Shown here: piece after piece, positions 53,643 through 63,486 of the stretch
Position numbering within the stretch: position 1 is the stretch's first letter
Layout: every line of letters starts with the position of its first letter
Assembly: GCF_014466985.1 (NCBI RefSeq)
Contig: NZ_AP022826.1
Span: 930,001 to 994,000, forward strand
Reading direction: 5' to 3'
DNA length: 64,000 bases
DNA from: Nitrosophilus labii
Lineage (GTDB): Bacteria > Campylobacterota > Campylobacteria > Campylobacterales > Nitratiruptoraceae
Translations under genes and position numbers: made by a program
The notes under the pieces: model-generated
Told to the model about the DNA's origin: nothing
The model's input: only the letters and a program-made list of their open reading frames with translations
The model's database searches: none

Positions 53643-53976
53643 TTTTCAATAACTTAATATTTCGCAATGATTTCTCAAAGCTTTTTTTGATTTTTGCAAA
53701 ATCTACTTCCAATATATCTTTTTTCGCTACAAAAATATAAAGACCAGGCTTTAAAAGATCATAAAACTCTATAAACAGAGCCTTGAGTCTTCTTTTGGCT
53801 CTGTTTCTTTTGACTGCATTTCCAATCTTTTTACTCGCTACAAATCCAACTTTTTTGGCATTGCTTTGCTTATAGAAGATCACGAAGAACGGCGAGTGCC
53901 AACTTTTTCCTCTTCTATAAACATAGTTGAACTCCCTGCTCGATTTTAGCGTCGAGAAATCTTTTATACTGCCAAT
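53635..53976 (-). CDS. rnpA: Ribonuclease P protein component, apparent ATT start
   Basis: The protein cofactor of RNase P, which matures the 5' ends of tRNAs. The conventional start (GTG at 53883) would leave only 82 residues and delete the conserved N-terminus. In the same frame, upstream codons read [19 protein letters not shown], the usual RnpA N-terminal strand region. Before them come only GGC AGT ATA AAA..., headed by ATT at 53976-53974, with AAGGAAG 6 nt upstream and a stop just before. No ATG, GTG or TTG is in frame. With ATT the product is 113 residues, normal for the family. The basic [10 protein letters not shown] motif is intact. Confidence 0.85.
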   Translation of the reverse strand: MGSIKDFSTLKSSREFNYVYRRGKSWHSPFFVIFYKQSNAKKVGFVASKKIGNAVKRNRAKRRLKALFIEFYDLLKPGLYIFVAKKDILEVDFAKIKKSFEKSLRNIKLLKNG

Positions 53977-54098
53977 CTTTTTCTTCCTTTAGCACGTCTA
54001 GCGTTAATCACTTTTCTTCCGTTTTTACTTTTCATTCTAACTCTAAATCCGTGAGTTCTTTTTCTTCTAGTGTTGTGTGGTTGATAAGTTCTTTTCAT
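53964..54098 (-). CDS. rpmH: 50S ribosomal protein L34
   Basis: A 44-residue L34: [18 protein letters not shown], then an [20 protein letters not shown] core and a LAV end, near-identical in layout to other L34 proteins. The ATG at 54098 follows GAAGGGG. Its last 13 nt overlap the start of rnpA, so the two are coupled. This gene is too short for a general length cut-off. Confidence 0.97.
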   Translation of the reverse strand: MKRTYQPHNTRRKRTHGFRVRMKSKNGRKVINARRAKGRKRLAV

Positions 54099-54163
54099 CA
54101 ATTACCCCTTCTATATATTTTTTGAAGGCTAAGTTTACTAAAAATATGCTTAAATCTTATTTA

Positions 54164-54194
54164 GCGTTTTATTATATCTCGTCCAATAAAACGC
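54164..54194 (-). terminator. Inverted repeat across the stop of the CBS gene
   Basis: GCGTTTTATT (54164-54173) pairs exactly with AATAAAACGC (54185-54194) around an 11-nt loop, spanning the CBS stop codon. There is no strong U-run after it, so attenuation before rpmH is only possible. Confidence 0.4.
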
Positions 54195-54561
54195 CAATAA
54201 TATCGGTCATTGTAATAATGCCGTGAAGCTCGTTATTATCTATTACCAAAACTCTTTTTATACTATGGCGTACCATCATTTTAGCTACATATTTCATTTC
54301 AACTTTTCTTGTAACACTTATCGCCGGAATAGTAGCTATATCGTATACGTTTAAAAGGTCTATATCTCCTTCTTGTGCCACAATAGCTTGTAAAACGTTT
54401 TTGAAAGTTACAAGTCCATATGCTCCATACGGCCCATTTTTGTCCACAACTACCGACTTTATTTGAAATTTTTTCATAAGCTCAAGCGCTTCTCTAACAG
54501 GAGCCAACTGATCAACAATCACCAGTTTATCTTTTGGAGTCATTATTTCTTCAACTAACAT
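54172..54561 (-). CDS. CBS-domain pair protein
   Basis: A 129-residue protein composed of one Bateman module: first CBS about 1-62 (VEEIMTPKDKLVIVDQLAPV...SVVVDKNG), second CBS about 68-129 (RKVEMKYVAKMMVRHSIKRVLVIDNNELHGIITMTDIIG). CBS pairs bind adenine nucleotides or other small ligands and gate transporters and enzymes. It lies 27 nt after the PII-like gene in one direction, next to DUF1538, which suggests it senses energy state for that transporter. This link is inferred. Confidence 0.85.
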   Translation of the reverse strand: MLVEEIMTPKDKLVIVDQLAPVREALELMKKFQIKSVVVDKNGPYGAYGLVTFKNVLQAIVAQEGDIDLLNVYDIATIPAISVTRKVEMKYVAKMMVRHSIKRVLVIDNNELHGIITMTDIIGVLLDEI

Positions 54562-54588
54562 TTTTTCTCCTTGATTTTATTGAAAATT

Positions 54589-54939
54589 TTAAAGTATTGT
54601 TTTGATTTCACTCTCAAACTTGTGAAGTTCCTCCTTGTTAAGTCCTACTACATGATCTATCGGAAACGTAAAAATAAGTGAACTATTTTCAATGTTATCT
54701 ACATCCAATTTATCTCTAAGTGCTTTTAAAACTTTTAGTGAGAGTCTTCTTGGAAGGATAAACAGAAGAACGGACATGCTCTCTTCCAAAGTTACACCAA
54801 AAAATATCTTTTTCTCTTTCAAACCTATGTTTCTTCCGTTTAAGATAGTAACTGCGCCGGCTCCAGCTTTTTTTGCTTCTTCTATACCTTTTTCTTCCAT
54901 CTCCTGAGGAATGATAGCTACAAGTGCTACAAACTTCAT
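54589..54939 (-). CDS. PII-like (GlnB-fold) regulator
   Basis: A 116-residue protein with the PII-type layout: MKFVALVAIIPQEMEEKGIEEAKKAGAGAVTILNGRNIG (strand, helix, then the AGA.GVTI.. strand of PII), FGVTLEESMSVLLFIL, and a C-terminal LIFTFPIDHVVGL. It lacks an obvious T-loop Tyr, so uridylylation is unlikely. PII-like proteins commonly bind nucleotides and regulate a neighbouring transporter. It starts 3 nt after DUF1538 and precedes the CBS gene, probably one operon. The fold call is from pattern, not from search. Confidence 0.72.
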   Translation of the reverse strand: MKFVALVAIIPQEMEEKGIEEAKKAGAGAVTILNGRNIGLKEKKIFFGVTLEESMSVLLFILPRRLSLKVLKALRDKLDVDNIENSSLIFTFPIDHVVGLNKEELHKFESEIKTIL

Positions 54940-54942
54940 ATC

Positions 54943-56433
54943 TTATCCTTTTCTTTTTAATTCTGCATATATTCCATAGCTCATTACTGTTATCATTGGA
55001 AAAAGCGAGGCAAAGGCTATCAGTCCAAATCCGTCAATTAATGGATCTCTTCCTTCTAAATTTTGAGCTAGTCCCAAACCCAAAGCCGCTACAAGCGGTA
55101 CAGTAACGGTAGAGGTTGTAACACCTCCACTATCATACGCTATAGGTATGATATATCTTGGTGCAAAATATGTCATAATAATTACTATAATATATCCTGC
55201 TATTATATAGTAATGTATCTCTCCTCCCGAAACTATTCTATAAGCTCCAAGAGCTATACCTATAGCAACGCCTAATGCCACAAATACTCTTAAAATTGTA
55301 CTATTTATTCTTTCATCGCTAACTTCTTGCGCTTTGATAGCTATTGCTAAAAGAGCCGGTTCAGCCATAGTAGTGGAAAAACCTATCAAAAATGCAAAAA
55401 GATAAATCAAAAATATCTGTTTCATAGAGGTAAGTTGAAATGCCAAAGTTTCGCCAATAGGAAAAAGTCCGATCTCTAACCCTAATATAAAAGCATACAA
55501 TCCCATAACTACCAAAATAATTCCAAAGGATATTTTACGAAGATGAGGAAGCGCTCTTTTTATAACTCCGTATTGAAAAAACAAAATTACAGCTATAATT
55601 GGCAAAATGTCTTTAACAACTGAGATAAGATCAAAAAAGATCTTTTTTATTTCGAAATGATCTTCATTTATTATCGTATCGGTAACGGCTTTTGCCAATG
55701 AAACAGTTTCATTAGCTCTATTTTGGGCAAAATATTCCGCACCTATACCGTAAAGCTGCACAAAAATCATAGGCGTTAAAGATGCAAAGGCTATCAGCCC
55801 AAATCCATCAATCACGGGATTTCTACCTTTTATACTTGAAGCAAGTCCTATACCTAGAGCCGCAACTAAAGGTACAGTTACGGTAGACGTAGTTACTCCT
55901 CCACTATCATAAGCTAGTCCTATTATCTCTTTTGGAGCAAAAAAAGTTATCAAAACAACCATAACATAACCACTAATGATATAGTAATGGATAGGATGAC
56001 CTAAAATGATTCTAAATACTCCTAAAGCTATTGCAAAACCTACTGAAAACGCTACTGTTAGTCTAAGAAAAAAAGCATCTATCTTTCCACTACTTATAGC
56101 TTCGGCTTTGTCAGCTATAGCTATAAGAGCAGGTTCTGCTATAGTTGTAGAAAAACCGATTAAAAATGCAAAAAGCAGTAGCCAAAAAAGACTTCCTTTT
56201 TTTGCAAACTCTATAGCAAGGTTTTCGCCAACAGGAAAGATACCAAGTTCCAATCCTCTGATAAATAGTGCAAGACCAACAGCAACTATAAAAAGTCCTA
56301 AAATGATAGTGAGAGTATTATCAGGTATTTTCTGTATGATAACTAGCTGAAAAAAAGCCACAACTACTATGATAGGAATAAGATCTTTAAAAGAATTTTT
56401 AAGATCTTTTAAGAAAATCTTCATAAATTCCAT
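54943..56433 (-). CDS. DUF1538 membrane protein (two-fold internal repeat)
   Basis: A 496-residue, many-helix membrane protein made of two similar halves. The blocks [12 protein letters not shown] and [23 protein letters not shown] and [11 protein letters not shown], and [21 protein letters not shown] (present in both halves) mark a duplicated DUF1538 unit. Two inverted or tandem transporter halves are typical of secondary transporters; the substrate is not known. It is the first of three genes with PII-like and CBS proteins, and a separate promoter is likely in the 126 nt before clpB's end. Confidence 0.85.
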   Translation of the reverse strand: MEFMKIFLKDLKNSFKDLIPIIVVVAFFQLVIIQKIPDNTLTIILGLFIVAVGLALFIRGLELGIFPVGENLAIEFAKKGSLFWLLLFAFLIGFSTTIAEPALIAIADKAEAISSGKIDAFFLRLTVAFSVGFAIALGVFRIILGHPIHYYIISGYVMVVLITFFAPKEIIGLAYDSGGVTTSTVTVPLVAALGIGLASSIKGRNPVIDGFGLIAFASLTPMIFVQLYGIGAEYFAQNRANETVSLAKAVTDTIINEDHFEIKKIFFDLISVVKDILPIIAVILFFQYGVIKRALPHLRKISFGIILVVMGLYAFILGLEIGLFPIGETLAFQLTSMKQIFLIYLFAFLIGFSTTMAEPALLAIAIKAQEVSDERINSTILRVFVALGVAIGIALGAYRIVSGGEIHYYIIAGYIIVIIMTYFAPRYIIPIAYDSGGVTTSTVTVPLVAALGLGLAQNLEGRDPLIDGFGLIAFASLFPMITVMSYGIYAELKRKG

Positions 56434-56547
56434 TTTTTGCCTTGAAAACAGAATAAAATATACTGAAGATTATACTTGAATGTGAGAGAATTTTTATGAT
56501 TTTAGTAAAAAGTATTTAAGAAAAATGTAGTTTGTTACGAAAGGGTA

Positions 56548-56576
56548 ACGGACAAAAGGTTATACCTTCTGTCCGT
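56548..56576 (-). terminator. Hairpin at the 3' end of clpB
   Basis: ACGGACAAAAGGT (56548-56560) and ACCTTCTGTCCGT (56564-56576) pair in 12 of 13 positions around TAT, with the clpB stop inside. The following minus-strand bases are not a clean U-run, so it may stabilise rather than end the mRNA. Confidence 0.5.
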
Positions 56577-59148
56577 TTACGATAACTATCACTTCGTCCC
56601 CATCTGCATCGAAAACTACATCGTCTCCATCTTTTACTTTGTCCTCAAGTATAAGTTCGGCAAGTCTATCCTCAACTAGCTCGTATAAAGCTCTTTTAAG
56701 CGGCCTTGCTCCGTAAACAGGATCAAAACCTGCTTTTGCAACGATTTTTTTCGCACTTTCTGTAAGTTCGATTTTGATATCTCTCTCTTTAAGTTTATTT
56801 TTTATACCTTCAAACATAATATCTACAATCTTAACAATCTCTTGCTCTCCTAAAGGATTAAAAATCACAATATCATCAAGTCTGTTTAGGAATTCCGGTT
56901 TGAAATATCTTTTTAATTCGTCTTTAACGGCTTTTTCTCTATCTTCAGGATCTCTAAACTCCATAATTTTATCACTAGCTATATTGCTTGTCATGATGAT
57001 TATAGTATTTCTAAAATCTACCGTAACACCTTTATTGTCCGTTAGTCTTCCATCATCAAGAACCTGTAACAAGATATTAAAAACATCAGGATGGGCTTTT
57101 TCTATCTCGTCAAATAAAACTACACTGTAAGGTTTTCTTCTTACAGCTTCAGTTAGTTGCCCTCCCTCTTCATAACCAACATATCCAGGAGGTGCACCAA
57201 CAAGTCTTGATACTGCATGTTTTTCCATATATTCGCTCATATCTATCCTAATAAGAGCTTTTTCGGTATCAAATAGAAATTTGGCCAATGTTTTAGCCGT
57301 CTGGGTTTTACCTACACCTGTAGGTCCTAAGAACATAAAACTGCCAATCGGTCTGTTTGGCTCGGAAAGTCCGGCTTTATTTCTTTTAATTGCTCTTGAA
57401 ACCGCTTTGATAGCTTCATCTTGACCTACTACATGTTTTTTAAGTTCATCTTCTACATGCAATATCTTCTCTTTTTCGCTTTGAAGCATTTTAGTTACGG
57501 GAATACCTGTCCATTTGCTAACTATTGCAGCTATCATCTCTTCATCAACCGCATTTTTAAGAAGCGTTCCTGCTTCTTGCATTCTTTGCCACTGCTCGTT
57601 AAGCTCTTTTAGTCTGTTTTCTAACTGAGGGATTTGGCCGTATTCTATCTCGGCTGCCTTATTGTAATCACCCTCTCTTTTTGCTCGTTCGGCCTCAACT
57701 TTTTTCTTTTCTATCTCTTCTTTTGTTTTAGCAATCTCTTTGAAAACTCTTTTTTCGTTTTCAAACTGAGTTTCAAGTTCTCTTTTTTTCTCTTCAAGAT
57801 TTGCTAACTCTTTTTCAATTTCTGCCAGTCTTTCTTCATTTTTTTTGGATTTCTCCATCATCAAAGCCTCTTTTTCAACCAATAATTGTTGAATCTCTCT
57901 TTTGATTTTAGAGAGTTCAAAAGGCTCTGATTCTATTTGCATTTTAAGTTCTGCCGCCGCTTCATCTATAAGATCTATAGCTTTATCAGGCAGATATCTA
58001 TCTGTAATATATCTGGCACTAAGTTTTGCAGCCGCTACTAAAGCACTATCAAGTATCTGAACATTGTGATGAGCCTCTAATCTCTCTTTGATACCTCTTA
58101 ATATCTGTAGAGCTTGATTGATACTCGGTTCTTCAACTTTAACCGGTTGGAATCTTCTTTGAAGGGCTGCATCTTTTTCGAAATATTTTCTATACTCTTT
58201 AAGTGTTGTGGCGCCTATAGTGTGTAGTTCTCCTCTTGCAAGAGCCGGTTTTAAAATGTTTGCGGCATCCATACTTCCTTCGCTAGCTCCGGCACCTACA
58301 ATAGTGTGAATTTCATCTATGAAAAGGATGATGTCCCCGCTCTGTTTTACTTCGTCAACAACGGCTTTTAATCTGTCTTCAAACTCGCCTCTATATTTTG
58401 CTCCGGCAATAAGAGCCGTCATATCAAGAGCGATAACCCTTTTATTTTGAAGGCTTATAGGAACCTCTTTATTTACGATTCTTTGTGCTAATCCTTCTAC
58501 AATAGCTGTTTTACCTACACCAGGTTCTCCCAAAAGTATAGGATTGTTTTTTGTTTTTCTAATAAGTATCTGCATAACCCTATGAATCTCTTCATCTCTA
58601 CCAATAACAGGGTCAAGCTCTCCTTCGGCAGCTTTTTTAGTCAAGTCTATACCGTACTTTTCCAAAGCCTCCAAAGTTTCATCAGCTGTTTGTTTATCGA
58701 TCTTTTTGCCACCTCTAATGGCCTCTAGTGTCTTTTTAAATTCAAAAAGATCTACATATTTGCCAAGAATCTCTTTAAAAACGGGATCGTCTATGTTGGC
58801 TTCTATCCAGGTATCTACAGCTAGATATTGATCTCCGTTTTTTACCATCTGGCCTTCTGCTTTTTGAAGGCTCTCAGCTAAATGTCTTGAGATCTTTATA
58901 TTTTCTTTAGTTATAGATGATACTTTTGGAAGTCTATCCGCAACACTTTTTGCTTCTAGTTCAATAGGGGCTTTATCTATGCCCATTTTATTTAAAGCCT
59001 GATTTAATATGGAAGAACTGTCTGTAAGTAGTGCCCACAGCATATGTGCTACGTCAACTTCAGGATTCTTGTTGTGCAGCGCTAAACTTACTGCAGATTC
59101 TATATTTTCTGTCATCTTATGGGTAAGTTTTTCAAAAATATTACTCAT
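56560..59148 (-). CDS. clpB: ATP-dependent disaggregase ClpB
   Basis: A hexameric AAA+ chaperone that works with DnaK to rescue aggregates. It is 862 residues: N-terminal Clp repeats, NBD1 with Walker [18 protein letters not shown] (about 198) and Walker [10 protein letters not shown], the long ClpB-type coiled-coil middle domain (about 400-520), NBD2 with [18 protein letters not shown] and [10 protein letters not shown], and the C-terminal domain. Its promoter overlaps an HspR-type operator (59185-59205), so it is probably heat-induced. It is divergent from the CtpA gene. Confidence 0.97.
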   Translation of the reverse strand: MSNIFEKLTHKMTENIESAVSLALHNKNPEVDVAHMLWALLTDSSSILNQALNKMGIDKAPIELEAKSVADRLPKVSSITKENIKISRHLAESLQKAEGQMVKNGDQYLAVDTWIEANIDDPVFKEILGKYVDLFEFKKTLEAIRGGKKIDKQTADETLEALEKYGIDLTKKAAEGELDPVIGRDEEIHRVMQILIRKTKNNPILLGEPGVGKTAIVEGLAQRIVNKEVPISLQNKRVIALDMTALIAGAKYRGEFEDRLKAVVDEVKQSGDIILFIDEIHTIVGAGASEGSMDAANILKPALARGELHTIGATTLKEYRKYFEKDAALQRRFQPVKVEEPSINQALQILRGIKERLEAHHNVQILDSALVAAAKLSARYITDRYLPDKAIDLIDEAAAELKMQIESEPFELSKIKREIQQLLVEKEALMMEKSKKNEERLAEIEKELANLEEKKRELETQFENEKRVFKEIAKTKEEIEKKKVEAERAKREGDYNKAAEIEYGQIPQLENRLKELNEQWQRMQEAGTLLKNAVDEEMIAAIVSKWTGIPVTKMLQSEKEKILHVEDELKKHVVGQDEAIKAVSRAIKRNKAGLSEPNRPIGSFMFLGPTGVGKTQTAKTLAKFLFDTEKALIRIDMSEYMEKHAVSRLVGAPPGYVGYEEGGQLTEAVRRKPYSVVLFDEIEKAHPDVFNILLQVLDDGRLTDNKGVTVDFRNTIIIMTSNIASDKIMEFRDPEDREKAVKDELKRYFKPEFLNRLDDIVIFNPLGEQEIVKIVDIMFEGIKNKLKERDIKIELTESAKKIVAKAGFDPVYGARPLKRALYELVEDRLAELILEDKVKDGDDVVFDADGDEVIVIVNGQKV

Positions 59149-59175
59149 ACCCTACTCCTTTTTTAGTTTTTTGTT

Positions 59176-59205
59176 ATTATACAACTTTAGTCTAGTGATG
59201 TCAAG
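59176..59205 (-). promoter_or_regulatory. clpB promoter with HspR-operator-like (HAIR-type) site
   Basis: On the minus strand: -35 TTGACA (59204-59199), 17-nt spacer, -10 TATAAT (59181-59176), a near-perfect sigma70 promoter. The HAIR-like site CTTGACA-N7-ACTAAAG covers 59205-59185, so bound HspR would block the -35. It matches the sites before htpG and cbpA. Confidence 0.7.
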
Positions 59206-59250
59206 TTTATTTAGTTAAGTAGTTGAGTAGGTTGGGTATGGTGAACGTTG

Positions 59251-59353
59251 CTCCTCACACACACTCATACCCACACCTCATATCACTTATACCTTCAACC
59301 TTCATCCTTACCACCTTCTCCCCTTTATTCCTTCACTCCTCATACTAATAATA
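59251..59353 (+). other. Guanine-free tract in the clpB/ctpA intergenic region
   Basis: 103 consecutive nt contain no G on the plus strand (C, A and T only), with recurring CTCATAC, CACACC and CTTCA-type words. It sits between the clpB promoter and the ctpA start. No gene is seen; it may be a degenerate repeat or spacer. Confidence 0.5.
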
Positions 59354-59426
59354 GAGTTTAGCCAATTTTTATCAATTTTAAACTATAATCACCTTGGTTT
59401 TTCTACAAATTAATAGAGGTAAAATA

Positions 59427-60755
59427 ATGATAAAAATGAGATACTTAACAGCAGGTTTTTTAACTAGCGCTATTCTTAGTTATTCCCTTTTTCAAACTCA
59501 ATTGTACGCTAAAAATGCAGATGAACTAAATATTACGTCTAGATTGGATGCGATAGCTAAATTTACAAAAGTAGTAGGAACGGTTGAAAAATATTATGTA
59601 GATCCTTTAACTATTGAAGATATTATAAATAAAGCTATAGCCGGTCTTCTTAGTAATCTCGACGCTCACTCTTCATTTCTAGACAAAAGACATTTTAAAG
59701 AGTTGAAAATACAAACAGAAGGAGAGTTTGGAGGACTTGGTATTACCGTAGGTATTAGAGACGGTGCTTTGACGATAATTGCCCCAATTGAGGGAACTCC
59801 CGCAGATAAAGCCGGATTAAAAGCCGGTGATATTATCTTAAAAATAGATGATAAATCCACTATCGATATGACTCTTGATGAGGCAGTAAGCCTTATGAGA
59901 GGAAAGCCTGGAACTAAAATCTATCTTACTATAGTTAGAAAAGGTGAACCAAAACCCATAAAAGTTGAAATAGTAAGAGATATTATAAAAATAGACTCCG
60001 TTTATGCCAAGCATATTTTAAATGAGGAAATACTCTATTTAAGAGTAGTATCTTTCGATAAGAAAGTCGTAAACGAAGTTAAGAGATATATCAAAGAGAA
60101 CGAAGACAAAACAAAAGGAATAATTTTAGATTTAAGAAACAATCCCGGCGGACTTTTGGATCAAGCAGTAGGTCTTGTAGATCTTTTCGTAGATAAAGGT
60201 GTAATAGTTTCGCAAAAAGGAAGAATTGACTCTGAAAACAGAGTTTATAAAGCTACGAAATCCGGCACATACAAAAATATCCCGTTAGTTGTTTTAGTTA
60301 ACGGGGGAAGTGCTAGTGCCAGCGAGATTGTAAGTGGTTCTTTGCAAGATCATAAACGTGCCATAATAGTAGGTGAAAAAACATTCGGAAAAGGAAGCGT
60401 ACAAGTAATTTTACCAATAGATAAAAATGAAGCTATAAAACTAACTATTGCAAGATATTATCTTCCAAGCGGAAGAACGATTCAGGCCCTAGGAGTGACT
60501 CCTGATATCACCGTTCATCCAGGAGAACTTAAAGTTCAAGAAGATGAATTTATGATAAAAGAGGCTGAACTTAAAAAACATCTAAAAAGCGAACTTGAAA
60601 AACTAGAGGGCAAGAAAAAAGATGAGAAAAAAGATAAAGAGAAAAAAGATGAAGATGGTCTAATAACCGAAAAAGATCTTAACAAAGACACTCAGCTTAA
60701 AGAGGCTGCCGATATCTTAAAAGCACTAATCATAATAAAATCTAAAAAAGGGTGA
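59427..60755 (+). CDS. C-terminal processing protease (CtpA/Prc, S41 family)
   Basis: An exported serine protease. I take ATG 59427 (442 residues) after AGAGGTAAAATA; a TTG at 59394 is in frame but lacks a site. An N-terminal signal ([17 protein letters not shown]) is followed by [17 protein letters not shown]... (PDZ, about 85-165), then the S41 core with [12 protein letters not shown] (the middle Ser, near residue 297, as nucleophile) and [11 protein letters not shown] with the catalytic Lys. A Lys/Glu-rich tail ([14 protein letters not shown]) is unusual but harmless. It cuts periplasmic or membrane protein C-termini. Confidence 0.93.
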   Translation: MIKMRYLTAGFLTSAILSYSLFQTQLYAKNADELNITSRLDAIAKFTKVVGTVEKYYVDPLTIEDIINKAIAGLLSNLDAHSSFLDKRHFKELKIQTEGEFGGLGITVGIRDGALTIIAPIEGTPADKAGLKAGDIILKIDDKSTIDMTLDEAVSLMRGKPGTKIYLTIVRKGEPKPIKVEIVRDIIKIDSVYAKHILNEEILYLRVVSFDKKVVNEVKRYIKENEDKTKGIILDLRNNPGGLLDQAVGLVDLFVDKGVIVSQKGRIDSENRVYKATKSGTYKNIPLVVLVNGGSASASEIVSGSLQDHKRAIIVGEKTFGKGSVQVILPIDKNEAIKLTIARYYLPSGRTIQALGVTPDITVHPGELKVQEDEFMIKEAELKKHLKSELEKLEGKKKDEKKDKEKKDEDGLITEKDLNKDTQLKEAADILKALIIIKSKKG

Positions 60756-60757
60756 AA

Positions 60758-61471
60758 ATGGAAAAAAAAGAGCTTTTATACGAAGGAAAAGGCAAAAAAA
60801 TATTTTTAACGGAAGATGAAAACTTTTTAATTGCAGAGTTTAAAGACGACTTAACCGCTTTTGATGCCGTAAAAAAGGGTTTTGAGAAGGGAAAAGGTGC
60901 GTTAAACTGCCAAATAAGTTCCGAGCTTTTTGAGCTTTTGGAAAAAGAGGGCATTCCTACCCATTACGTAAAAAGACTCAGTGATAGCGAAATGGTTATA
61001 AAAAAAGCCGAAATGATTCCTATCGAAGTTGTTGTAAGAAATATCGCTACGGGCTCTCTAACTAAAAGATTAGGTATTCCAGATGGAACTAAATTACCTT
61101 TTTCCCTTGTCGAATTTTATTATAAAAACGACGATCTCCACGATCCTATCATAAACGACGAACACGCTTTGATACTCGAACTTGCTGAAAGTGAGAGCGA
61201 ACTTGAAGAATTAAAGAGACTCGGACGTGAAATCAACGTTATACTTAAATCTTTTTTCGATCAAAGAGATCTGATTTTGGTAGATTTTAAACTTGAGTTT
61301 GGAAAAGATAGTGATGGCAAAATAATTTTAGCAGATGAGATAAGCCCAGACAGCTGTAGATTCTGGGATAAAAACACTGGTGAAAAGCTTGATAAGGATA
61401 GATTTAGACAAGATTTAGGAAATGTAAAACTTGCATACGAAGAGGTTTTAAAAAGAATATTAAATAAGTAA
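60758..61471 (+). CDS. purC: Phosphoribosylaminoimidazole-succinocarboxamide synthase
   Basis: Makes SAICAR from CAIR and aspartate with ATP. It has [35 protein letters not shown] and [12 protein letters not shown], the SAICAR synthetase signature pair. I chose ATG 60758 (237 residues), although GTG 60752 overlaps the ctpA stop and remains possible. It heads the purC-purS-purQ unit. Confidence 0.96.
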   Translation: MEKKELLYEGKGKKIFLTEDENFLIAEFKDDLTAFDAVKKGFEKGKGALNCQISSELFELLEKEGIPTHYVKRLSDSEMVIKKAEMIPIEVVVRNIATGSLTKRLGIPDGTKLPFSLVEFYYKNDDLHDPIINDEHALILELAESESELEELKRLGREINVILKSFFDQRDLILVDFKLEFGKDSDGKIILADEISPDSCRFWDKNTGEKLDKDRFRQDLGNVKLAYEEVLKRILNK

Positions 61472-61497
61472 TTTTAAATTTGTAAAGGACTAAAAAA

Positions 61498-61740
61498 ATG
61501 AAAGCTATAGTTGATATTTATTTAAAGCCCGGAGTTTTAGATCCTCAAGGTAAAGCCGTTCATCACGCTTTAGAATCATTGGGGTTTAATGAGGTTAATG
61601 ATGTAAGAGTTGGAAAACAGATTATTTTAACTCTTAATGAGAGTGATGAAAATAGAGCAAAAGAGAGAGTAAAAGAGATGTGTGAAACTCTTCTTGCAAA
61701 TACAGTGATAGAAGATTATAAAATAGAGATTGAAAAATGA
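61498..61740 (+). CDS. purS: FGAM synthase subunit PurS
   Basis: An 80-residue subunit that channels ammonia between PurQ and PurL. KAIVDIYLKPGVLDPQGKAVHHALESLGF and the DVRVGKQI stretch match the family. It sits 26 nt after purC and overlaps purQ by 4 nt (ATGA). Confidence 0.95.
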   Translation: MKAIVDIYLKPGVLDPQGKAVHHALESLGFNEVNDVRVGKQIILTLNESDENRAKERVKEMCETLLANTVIEDYKIEIEK

Positions 61741-62408
61741 GAGTAGCGATAGTTAGATTTCCTGGAACAAATTGCGAATTTGATACTGAATATGCCTTTA
61801 ATCATATTGGCTGCGAAACAGAGATTATCTGGCATAAACTACAAGATATTCCTAAAAAAACAGATCTTGTAGTTATTCCTGGTGGTTTTAGTTATGGAGA
61901 CTACCTTAGAAGTGGAGCGATAGCAAGATTCAGTCCTATAATGAAAGCAGTAAAAGAGTTTGCAGATAGAGGTGGATATGTTCTTGGTATCTGTAACGGA
62001 TTTCAGATACTGCTAGAGTCTCATCTACTTCCGGGAGCTATGAAAAGGAATGAAAATCTCCATTTTGTATCCAAATTTCAATATATCAAAGTTTTAAACA
62101 ATGAAAACAGATTTTTATCAAAACTTCAAAAAGGCGATATTTTAAATATCCCTATAGCACATGCTGAAGGTAACTACTTTGTTGAAGAAGATAGATTAAA
62201 AAAGATGTATGATAAAGGACAAATTATTCTTCAATATTGCGACAAAGATGGAAATATCGACAATCCAAACGGTTCAGTTGATGCAATAGCCGGAATCTGT
62301 AACGAAAATAAAAACGTTTTTGGACTTATGCCACATCCTGAAAGAGCCTGTGAAAAAATACTCGGAAGTGAAGATGGAATAAAAATGATTAAAGGATTTA
62401 TCGATTAA
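61737..62408 (+). CDS. purQ: FGAM synthase glutaminase subunit PurQ
   Basis: The class I glutaminase that supplies ammonia to PurL. At 223 residues: [45 protein letters not shown] (catalytic Cys, about 84-92) and [11 protein letters not shown] (His/Glu). It is ATGA-coupled with purS. The larger PurL partner is at 38.6-40.8 kb. Confidence 0.96.
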   Translation: MRVAIVRFPGTNCEFDTEYAFNHIGCETEIIWHKLQDIPKKTDLVVIPGGFSYGDYLRSGAIARFSPIMKAVKEFADRGGYVLGICNGFQILLESHLLPGAMKRNENLHFVSKFQYIKVLNNENRFLSKLQKGDILNIPIAHAEGNYFVEEDRLKKMYDKGQIILQYCDKDGNIDNPNGSVDAIAGICNENKNVFGLMPHPERACEKILGSEDGIKMIKGFID

Positions 62409-62412
62409 AGGT

Positions 62413-63486
62413 TTGTTAAAGTTTGTTTTTATACCGATTTTGTTGTTAAATCTTTATTGTGAAGAAATAAACCTGGGTATAAGGAGTGATTCCTTATACC
62501 TATCGTATCATGACTTACCTAAAAAAATATTCGTAAATCAGATTTTCCCAGTAACTATAAAAATAATAGTAACCGAAGAAGTATATAAAAATCTCTCATA
62601 CAATTTTGAAAATACAGAAGGAATAATACCTATTAGCAGTGATATTCCCGAACGACAGGAAGGTATTTACATCTATAAAACTTTCTATTTTAAAGCTTTA
62701 ACTCAAAATATTAGACTGCCTGATATTACCGTATATCTTCTAAAAGACAACTATAGTCCCCTTATAAAAGATATATTGCCAGGAAAAAGTATAAAAGCGA
62801 TAAAACTTAATCCTCCTAAAGATTTTTGCAACGTGTTGGCAAATTCTTTGGAAATGAAAAATTTTCAGGCTATTCAATATGATAAGGACCAAAATCTTAT
62901 AGTTATCAACATTGAAGCCAATCTATCAAATTTGGAAGATTTTCATCTAGATTTCGCTGTCAAAGAAGGAATAGAGGAGATATATCAAAACTTTCCTTTA
63001 ACATCAATCACATATTTTGCTATAGTCCCTTCATATTTAAAAAATTTCAAGTTTTCCTTTTTTAATTTATCTAAAAACAAATTTGAACATATATCTAGAG
63101 AAATTGAAGTAAAAGATGAAACCGTAAGCACACAATCGGACATTAGACCAAGTGAAAGTAGCCACAAAACTATAAAAATCATTATTTTTCTATCTATCTC
63201 TACGTTTTTCTTAATAATAGCTCTTTTTAAGAAATCGTTTTTTTATCTTTTTATAGCGTTTATTTTTGGGGGATACGGCGCATATCTCTCAATACCTTTA
63301 AAAACCGTTTGTGTTAAAGAAAATAGTAAAGTTTCATTACTACCAACCAAAAATAGTACTGTGTTTTTTATAACGGATTATAACTTCAAAACAAAAAGAT
63401 TGAACCATACAAATGGTTATACCAAGATAGAACTGCCTAACGGCAAAATAGGATGGGTAAAAGATGAAGATCTTTGCGAAAATTAG
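62413..63486 (+). CDS. Unknown exported protein with a C-terminal SH3-like region (BatD-like layout)
   Basis: No family recognised with confidence. About 357 residues: a weak signal (FVFIPILLLNLYC), a beta-rich ectodomain (about 20-220), a transmembrane segment with a second hydrophobic stretch (KIIIFLSISTFFLIIALF, FYLFIAFIFGGYGAY, about 255-295) and an SH3b-like C-terminus (KVSLLPTKNSTV...YTKIELPNGKIGWVKDEDL). The start is TTG 62413. The order resembles BatD-type membrane proteins, but this is weak. It overlaps plsC by 23 nt. Confidence 0.6.
   Translation: MLKFVFIPILLLNLYCEEINLGIRSDSLYLSYHDLPKKIFVNQIFPVTIKIIVTEEVYKNLSYNFENTEGIIPISSDIPERQEGIYIYKTFYFKALTQNIRLPDITVYLLKDNYSPLIKDILPGKSIKAIKLNPPKDFCNVLANSLEMKNFQAIQYDKDQNLIVINIEANLSNLEDFHLDFAVKEGIEEIYQNFPLTSITYFAIVPSYLKNFKFSFFNLSKNKFEHISREIEVKDETVSTQSDIRPSESSHKTIKIIIFLSISTFFLIIALFKKSFFYLFIAFIFGGYGAYLSIPLKTVCVKENSKVSLLPTKNSTVFFITDYNFKTKRLNHTNGYTKIELPNGKIGWVKDEDLCEN

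Noticed and set aside
53881-53883. GTG at 53883 as the start of rnpA
   Set aside because: It would delete the conserved N-terminal strand region encoded immediately upstream in frame.
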